From Deltaproteobacteria bacterium (GTDB taxonomy: Bacteria; Myxococcota_A; UBA796), in NCBI GenBank assembly GCA_002707085.1, contig PALY01000061.1, positions 6,739-25,340 of the forward strand: a stretch of DNA of 18,602 nt, in the 5' to 3' direction. Made by a program: the position numbers and the translations under genes. Each line of letters starts with the position of its first letter. The first letter of the stretch is position 1. Of this stretch, positions 14,502 through 18,602 are shown in pieces. The notes under the pieces are model-generated. The model made no database searches, was not told the DNA's origin, and was given only the letters and a program-made list of their open reading frames with translations.

Positions 14502-15137
14502 CTAGCTGGACGTACCAAAGCCTTCCGTTTCACCATCCAATGACTCTTCTGGCTTTGCTCGCCGGGTCAGCAATTTGGACAGAAACAAACGACGGTCTGT
14601 ACTGACACGCCCATCAACCCGACGGGCATGGACTTCGGTGTATACACCAATGTCTTCAAACCCCATCTTCATGTACATGTCGTAAGAGAGGTTTCTTACA
14701 GCGCTCACTCGGAGAACCGCATGGGTGTACTTTTGATGCTCAATCGCTGCTATTCGCATATCGACGAGAGTTTTACCCAACCCTTGGCCGCGCGCGGACT
14801 CCAACACGCCCAATTCTGAGAGATAAAAGGTGTGTTGCACAGGCAATAGACCACGAAGGTCACGGGCAATGTCTGGTTTTGAGCGCGCGGGAACCCCGAT
14901 TCCAAAACCAACAACCCGGGCGCGTCCTTTCACCGCAAACAGGCAAATGTTTTCAGGCGTCTCTAGGTTTCGATGCAAAATTGATTGCGCTTCGGATGGA
15001 AAAAAGCGCTCGTTGTAGGGCGGTTCCGAAAAAATATCTTGGTATGCACCTGCAAATGAAGCCCGATACGGCAACGAATCTTCAGGCGTGAAGATTCGCA
15101 CAATTCTGATTCCATCTGGCCGCTCAAGGAGAATCAC
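14502..15137 (-). CDS. GNAT-family N-acetyltransferase
   Basis: A 211-residue acyl-CoA-dependent acyltransferase. The pyrophosphate-binding motif A is ARGQGLGKTLVD (115-126), preceded by the beta-4 strand FYLSELGVLES (104-114). Motif B follows with VLRVSAVRNLSYDMYMKMGF (141-160), where the Asn149 and Tyr-x-x-MGF pattern is typical. The N-terminal FSEPPYNERF (36-45) probably forms part of the acceptor site. The C-terminal about 25 residues are charged and look disordered. The acceptor (amine, protein or antibiotic) cannot be told. The GTG at 15137 is the only ordinary start after an in-frame TAA, although no Shine-Dalgarno is visible, so the start is uncertain. It lies 46 nt after the megaenzyme stop on the same strand, so co-transcription is likely; acylating the megaenzyme product is possible but only inferred. 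Confidence 0.88.
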   Translation of the reverse strand: MILLERPDGIRIVRIFTPEDSLPYRASFAGAYQDIFSEPPYNERFFPSEAQSILHRNLETPENICLFAVKGRARVVGFGIGVPARSKPDIARDLRGLLPVQHTFYLSELGVLESARGQGLGKTLVDMRIAAIEHQKYTHAVLRVSAVRNLSYDMYMKMGFEDIGVYTEVHARRVDGRVSTDRRLFLSKLLTRRAKPEESLDGETEGFGTSS

Positions 15138-15183
15138 TATCTGATGATGCCGACTTTAGGGTTGAGTTGCAAACGAAATGACA

Positions 15184-18100
15184 TCACGAGGCCATCCAGG
15201 CAACAGCGATTACCATCGCTTGGTCGTCTTCAATATCCACCGTCAGACTGCCTGCACCCAAGGCTGCGTGGCGAGACAACACTTCTCCCCACAGCCGAAC
15301 TTCAGCATGTCCATCACGAATGCTCAGCACCTCGACTTCGCGAGGATCAAGGCGCATGCCCGCACCCAAGGCTTTCAAAACAGCTTCTTTTACAGCCCAA
15401 ACCGTACTCTCTTGCCGGGGATCACCCGAACACAACTGGCGCTCTGAAGGACGGAACCAGGTCTCAGCAAAAGAAGGATCTCTCGCTTCTACCAGCTCCA
15501 AATCAATGCCCGCTCTTCCCGTGTTGGTCGCCACAGCAATCGCTTCGCCCGAACGGTGCGAGATGCTGATTCTCGGCATGGCATCACCATTGGCTGATTG
15601 GACATACGGTTCGCCTGTCTCGCTATTTTCAATCTCAAATGAGAGCGGGTCTAAACCCGTCAACTGAGACACGGCACGTTTGGCAGCAAGCCGTCCCAGC
15701 AAACGATCAGCTTGTCGCTTGGGAGTACCACGAGAGCCAATGCTTGCACGCTCTTTTTCCGTAAGTGTGCTGTACGCCTTGGGTCCTTTCGTTCCCTTGG
15801 CTTTCACACGTGCAATCACAGCAGGAGTCCAGCCGCCTTTCGGTGGTTCAAAGGTTTTACCTGGCGGTAAAGGTCCGGCCTGTACCATCTCAAAACCGCG
15901 TAAAGCGAGACTCAAGCCACCGTCGCAAACCACATCCACATCGTATGCATTTCCATCTCGACGTGCCGTAAGGCGAATCGCTTGGTCATCCCGAACAGAA
16001 CTCAGTGTTGAAACGCTGGCAATGCGCTGAGGCAAAGCCATCACATTGTCGACCATCATCCGATGCAGGCCTGCTGCCTGGAATGCAGCCTCCAAAACCA
16101 GAGGGTCTGTGATCAATCCTCCTGCAATGCTGGTGTGTCGGACAGAACCGTCCGCCAAAAGGGCGTCAGCAGTACAAGCGGAGGCCGATGAAAGGACCTG
16201 AAATCCTGGACCATGGAAGAAGCGTTGGTAAATCTCTTCAGCCGTAATCGGGTGATCCGGCATGCCCATCGCAGGCAATGGACTCTGTTTCGTCATGTCC
16301 CAGCAAATAGTGGCTGAGAAATGATCGGTCGAAATGGTACGGCCCGTTCGCGTGGATCGCTCTGAAGACAAGGTACAATCCACACCTGAATCGGTTGGAG
16401 TGGCGCGAACAAACACAGTCGTAATCGCATCACCATGAAGCTTGACGGGTGCCAAGAATTCCACATCCTTGGCGCCGGCGTATACGTGTCCTGGATCGGC
16501 CATTGCTGCAGTCGCTGCCATCAATTCCAAACCGATTACACCTGGCAACACGGGCTTCCCATCGATCGCGTGGTCCACAATCCACGGGTCGGACTGTAAA
16601 CTAAGGTCGCGTCTAGCAACGATGGTGTCGCCATCCATTTCCACAGCATCAATCAGCGGATGAGTGGGGTTGATCCCAAAATCACCCAGCTTACCGGCGA
16701 CCATCAACTCACCAGAAAAACCGTTCACGACCATATCGACCACAAGACGTGAACCGCCGTGTGCTGGCAACATTTCAACGCCACGGTCACTAAGCAGTTT
16801 GTCCATTCCGCCACGAACGGCCATGCCAACGTCAGCCCAAGCCGTCCAATCTATGTGGAGGGATTTCGGTCGCGAAATACACACTTGAGCCATCGCTTCA
16901 TTGGCTGCGGAATAATCGACCTGACCTGGGTTTCCGAAACGGCCTGCAACAGATCCCATCGATACCAACCATGCATCGGATTCAAGCGATTCAGCTATCG
17001 CCAATCCACCCAAGGCTTTTCCATCAAACACACGATGGAACGCTTTGGCATCTTTATCGGCGATCAGTCGGCTCTCTTCAACACCCGCGCCATGCACCAA
17101 TCCGCTGATGGCTCCCATGGAGTCTCGTACAGCATCCAAACACGCGCGAACTTCATCTGGACTCGACAAATCGACAGCAAAGAACGCAACTTCTGCCCCG
17201 AGAGATCTCATCTTGGCCACATTCAGTCTGGCCTCTTCAGCACGCTTCAACGGCGCCACGCGATCTCTGACCTTGGCGGGCGTGGCCCGCTCTCCAGCAG
17301 CTTCGATCGCAGCCTTGGCTTCTTTCTTCGCCTTGGCTTCATCAAGAGCAGCTTCACCCGGAGCAGTGCGTGCAAGCAATGCCAGTTTGCACGGCCCACG
17401 CTCTGCAAAAGCAAGAGCAACTTCAGCGGTAATGCCCCGTGTTCCACCCGTCAGCACAATCACAGGTGTCCCTGGAAGGCTAGCTCCAACTTCTGGAAAT
17501 GGAACCACGGCCAATTCGATCGCGCGACGGCCTTCACTATTCCATGCAATCTCAACAGAGCCATCGGGGGCGCCCAACTCTTCTATGACCAGCGCTGCCG
17601 CTGTATCAACATCCATCGCTGTGGATACATTAACGACCCGTCCAGCACAGTCCTGCCATTCACGGTCAATCGCTTTGGCAAACCCAGCGCGGGCGCCAGA
17701 AACAAGCCCATGACTCGCAGTTTCTGCCACGTCTCCACCATGATTGGCGCTGATCCAGTCTCGAGGATGCGCACCATCAAGAGATTGTGCCAACGCAAAG
17801 CTATCGAGTACGTCTGCGCCTGCATCAATGACAGAATCTGGGATTCCTTCTGTGGAAGCACCTTTGGACAGAATCGCTGTTCGAAGTGCATCGGCAAAGA
17901 CACCTTCTCCCAGAACACGAACCACTCGACCCTTTATGGACCCCATCGACCAGGGCATGCGCGACACCCAAACAGGACGACGAAGTCGGAACGAGCCTGG
18001 AAGACCATTTTCACCGAAACCTTCATTGACTGCTGGTTCTTCTGGTGGAGCGGGTGGCTCTGGCTCTGGATCTGGAGCGGGTGTTGGTTCGATAACAGAG

Positions 18101-18602
18101 GCTTCCTCGGACACCGCAGGTACCGCTGACTCCTCTGCCGCAGGTGCCGCAGAATTAGCAGCACCCGACAATTGGCCTGCCAACCAGCCCGCCAAAGTCT
18201 CAATCGTTGGGTAGTCGGACAACCTAAAGTTCTCGTCCGGCGCCAATCCGTACTGTTCGCGAACCTGACCAAAAATCTCGGCCTGCTTCACCGTGTCGAT
18301 GCCCAAATCCGCTTCCAATTCAAATTCAGGGTCCAATTCGTCTACCGAATACCCCGTCTTCTCCGAAATCACGGAAAGCAAATCCCCAAGAACATCCACA
18401 TCCGATGAAACAGCGGGCGCAGCAGCTGCAGGCTCGGGCGCCGGTGCCGGTGCCGGAGATTCTGAAGCCACTGGAGCGGCAGGGGCAGCGGTGGCAGACC
18501 CAAGTTGGCTTGCCAGCCAACCCGCCAAAGTCTCAATCGTTGGGTAGTCGGACAACCTAAAGTTCTCGTCCGGTGCCAATCCGTACTGTTCGCGAACCTG
18601 AC
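15184..18602 (-). CDS. PUFA-synthase/PKS-like megaenzyme, C-terminal part: ACP-ACP-KR-DH-PPTase
   Basis: The frame is open to the window edge, so the N-terminus (expected ketosynthase and acyltransferase) is missing. Numbering from TTG 18579: end of one ACP (to about 27); Ala/Pro linker; complete ACP (about 62-138) with DLGIDTVKQA, where Thr96 replaces the phosphopantetheine Ser; second linker; a PfaA-type ketoreductase (about 200-640) with TGGTRGIT (377-384), a charged helical insertion (about 408-455), Lys521, Ser543, Tyr556 and Asn560. A double-hotdog dehydratase (about 640-905) has HAIDGKPVLP (His670) and, in the second half, LEAAFQ with Glu830 where PKS dehydratases have Asp. An Sfp-type phosphopantetheinyl transferase (about 940-1110) shows ISISHRS, GIDLE (1024-1028) and WAVKEAVLKALG (1061-1072). 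Family knowledge suggests iterative synthesis of a reduced or unsaturated acyl chain; the product is unknown. The fused PPTase is unlike PfaA, where PfaE is separate. Confidence 0.93.
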   Translation of the reverse strand, partial: QVREQYGLAPDENFRLSDYPTIETLAGWLASQLGSATAAPAAPVASESPAPAPAPEPAAAAPAVSSDVDVLGDLLSVISEKTGYSVDELDPEFELEADLGIDTVKQAEIFGQVREQYGLAPDENFRLSDYPTIETLAGWLAGQLSGAANSAAPAAEESAVPAVSEEASVIEPTPAPDPEPEPPAPPEEPAVNEGFGENGLPGSFRLRRPVWVSRMPWSMGSIKGRVVRVLGEGVFADALRTAILSKGASTEGIPDSVIDAGADVLDSFALAQSLDGAHPRDWISANHGGDVAETASHGLVSGARAGFAKAIDREWQDCAGRVVNVSTAMDVDTAAALVIEELGAPDGSVEIAWNSEGRRAIELAVVPFPEVGASLPGTPVIVLTGGTRGITAEVALAFAERGPCKLALLARTAPGEAALDEAKAKKEAKAAIEAAGERATPAKVRDRVAPLKRAEEARLNVAKMRSLGAEVAFFAVDLSSPDEVRACLDAVRDSMGAISGLVHGAGVEESRLIADKDAKAFHRVFDGKALGGLAIAESLESDAWLVSMGSVAGRFGNPGQVDYSAANEAMAQVCISRPKSLHIDWTAWADVGMAVRGGMDKLLSDRGVEMLPAHGGSRLVVDMVVNGFSGELMVAGKLGDFGINPTHPLIDAVEMDGDTIVARRDLSLQSDPWIVDHAIDGKPVLPGVIGLELMAATAAMADPGHVYAGAKDVEFLAPVKLHGDAITTVFVRATPTDSGVDCTLSSERSTRTGRTISTDHFSATICWDMTKQSPLPAMGMPDHPITAEEIYQRFFHGPGFQVLSSASACTADALLADGSVRHTSIAGGLITDPLVLEAAFQAAGLHRMMVDNVMALPQRIASVSTLSSVRDDQAIRLTARRDGNAYDVDVVCDGGLSLALRGFEMVQAGPLPPGKTFEPPKGGWTPAVIARVKAKGTKGPKAYSTLTEKERASIGSRGTPKRQADRLLGRLAAKRAVSQLTGLDPLSFEIENSETGEPYVQSANGDAMPRISISHRSGEAIAVATNTGRAGIDLELVEARDPSFAETWFRPSERQLCSGDPRQESTVWAVKEAVLKALGAGMRLDPREVEVLSIRDGHAEVRLWGEVLSRHAALGAGSLTVDIEDDQAMVIAVAWMAS
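18181..18269 (-). repeat. ACP-encoding direct repeat, copy 2
   Basis: The 89-base segment coding the C-terminal half of the complete ACP is repeated 333 bases away at 18514-18602 with only three mismatches (by eye). The period of 333 bases is 111 codons, one ACP plus its linker. Confidence 0.9.
18514..18602 (-). repeat. ACP-encoding direct repeat, copy 1, cut by the window edge
   Basis: The partner of 18181-18269; it codes for the end of the upstream ACP (QVREQYGLAPDENF through LAGWLA). The match continues to the last base of the window, so the repeat unit extends further and more copies may follow. Confidence 0.9.

Noticed and set aside
16759..18129. 456-codon + strand frame opposite the megaenzyme
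   Set aside because: It lies fully antisense to well-formed KR and DH domains, has no domain or ribosome site, and its composition is that of a shadow frame.

Overview
The window is a gene-dense piece of a bacterial chromosome with no mobile element, CRISPR array or RNA gene that I can see. Base composition is moderately GC-rich, by eye a little over half. The mix of genes suggests Myxococcota or another former deltaproteobacterial lineage: a membrane-anchored Ser/Thr-kinase-like protein, a J-domain/TPR protein, a TPR/HEAT protein, a bacterial serine palmitoyltransferase and a PUFA-synthase-like megaenzyme. This placement is inference with low to moderate confidence. No gap without a gene exceeds 300 bases, and no gap exceeds about 165 bases.

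Layout. (1) 1-2328 (+): the 3' part of a large TPR/HEAT-repeat protein whose 5' end lies outside the window. (2) 2346-8624 (-): a tightly packed five-gene set transcribed in the order gatB (amidotransferase subunit B), a transmembrane pseudokinase, an inositol-monophosphatase family enzyme, a lidless Hsp70/DnaK paralogue, and a short J-domain/TPR protein. Junctions are +33, -1, +12 and +34 nt, so they look like one operon. (3) 8707-9972 (+): a histidyl-tRNA synthetase of the eukaryote/archaea-like type, divergent from gatB. (4) 9998-13404 (-): a serine palmitoyltransferase-like alpha-oxoamine synthase with its own candidate promoter, preceded by metG, which ends at a clear intrinsic terminator. 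(5) 13522-14499 (+): an unrecognised 325-residue protein divergent from metG. (6) 14502-18602 (-): the C-terminal 1.1 kb-codon part of a PUFA-synthase/PKS-like megaenzyme (ACP-ACP-KR-DH-phosphopantetheinyl transferase), followed by a GNAT acetyltransferase.

How they may work together. Translation genes (gatB, hisS, metG) are interleaved with two less ordinary sets. One is a chaperone/pseudokinase set (pseudokinase, Hsp70, J-TPR). The other is lipid-related: the serine palmitoyltransferase makes long-chain bases, and the megaenzyme is a candidate maker of an unusual acyl chain. The most notable observation is in the megaenzyme. The one ACP whose attachment site is visible has threonine where the phosphopantetheine-bearing serine is expected, although the same polypeptide ends in an apparently intact Sfp-type phosphopantetheinyl transferase. 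Second is the small Hsp70 system with a lidless Hsp70 and a kinase-fold protein that lacks both an N-lobe and the DFG metal-binding aspartate. Six of the ten genes whose starts lie inside the window appear to begin at GTG or TTG.
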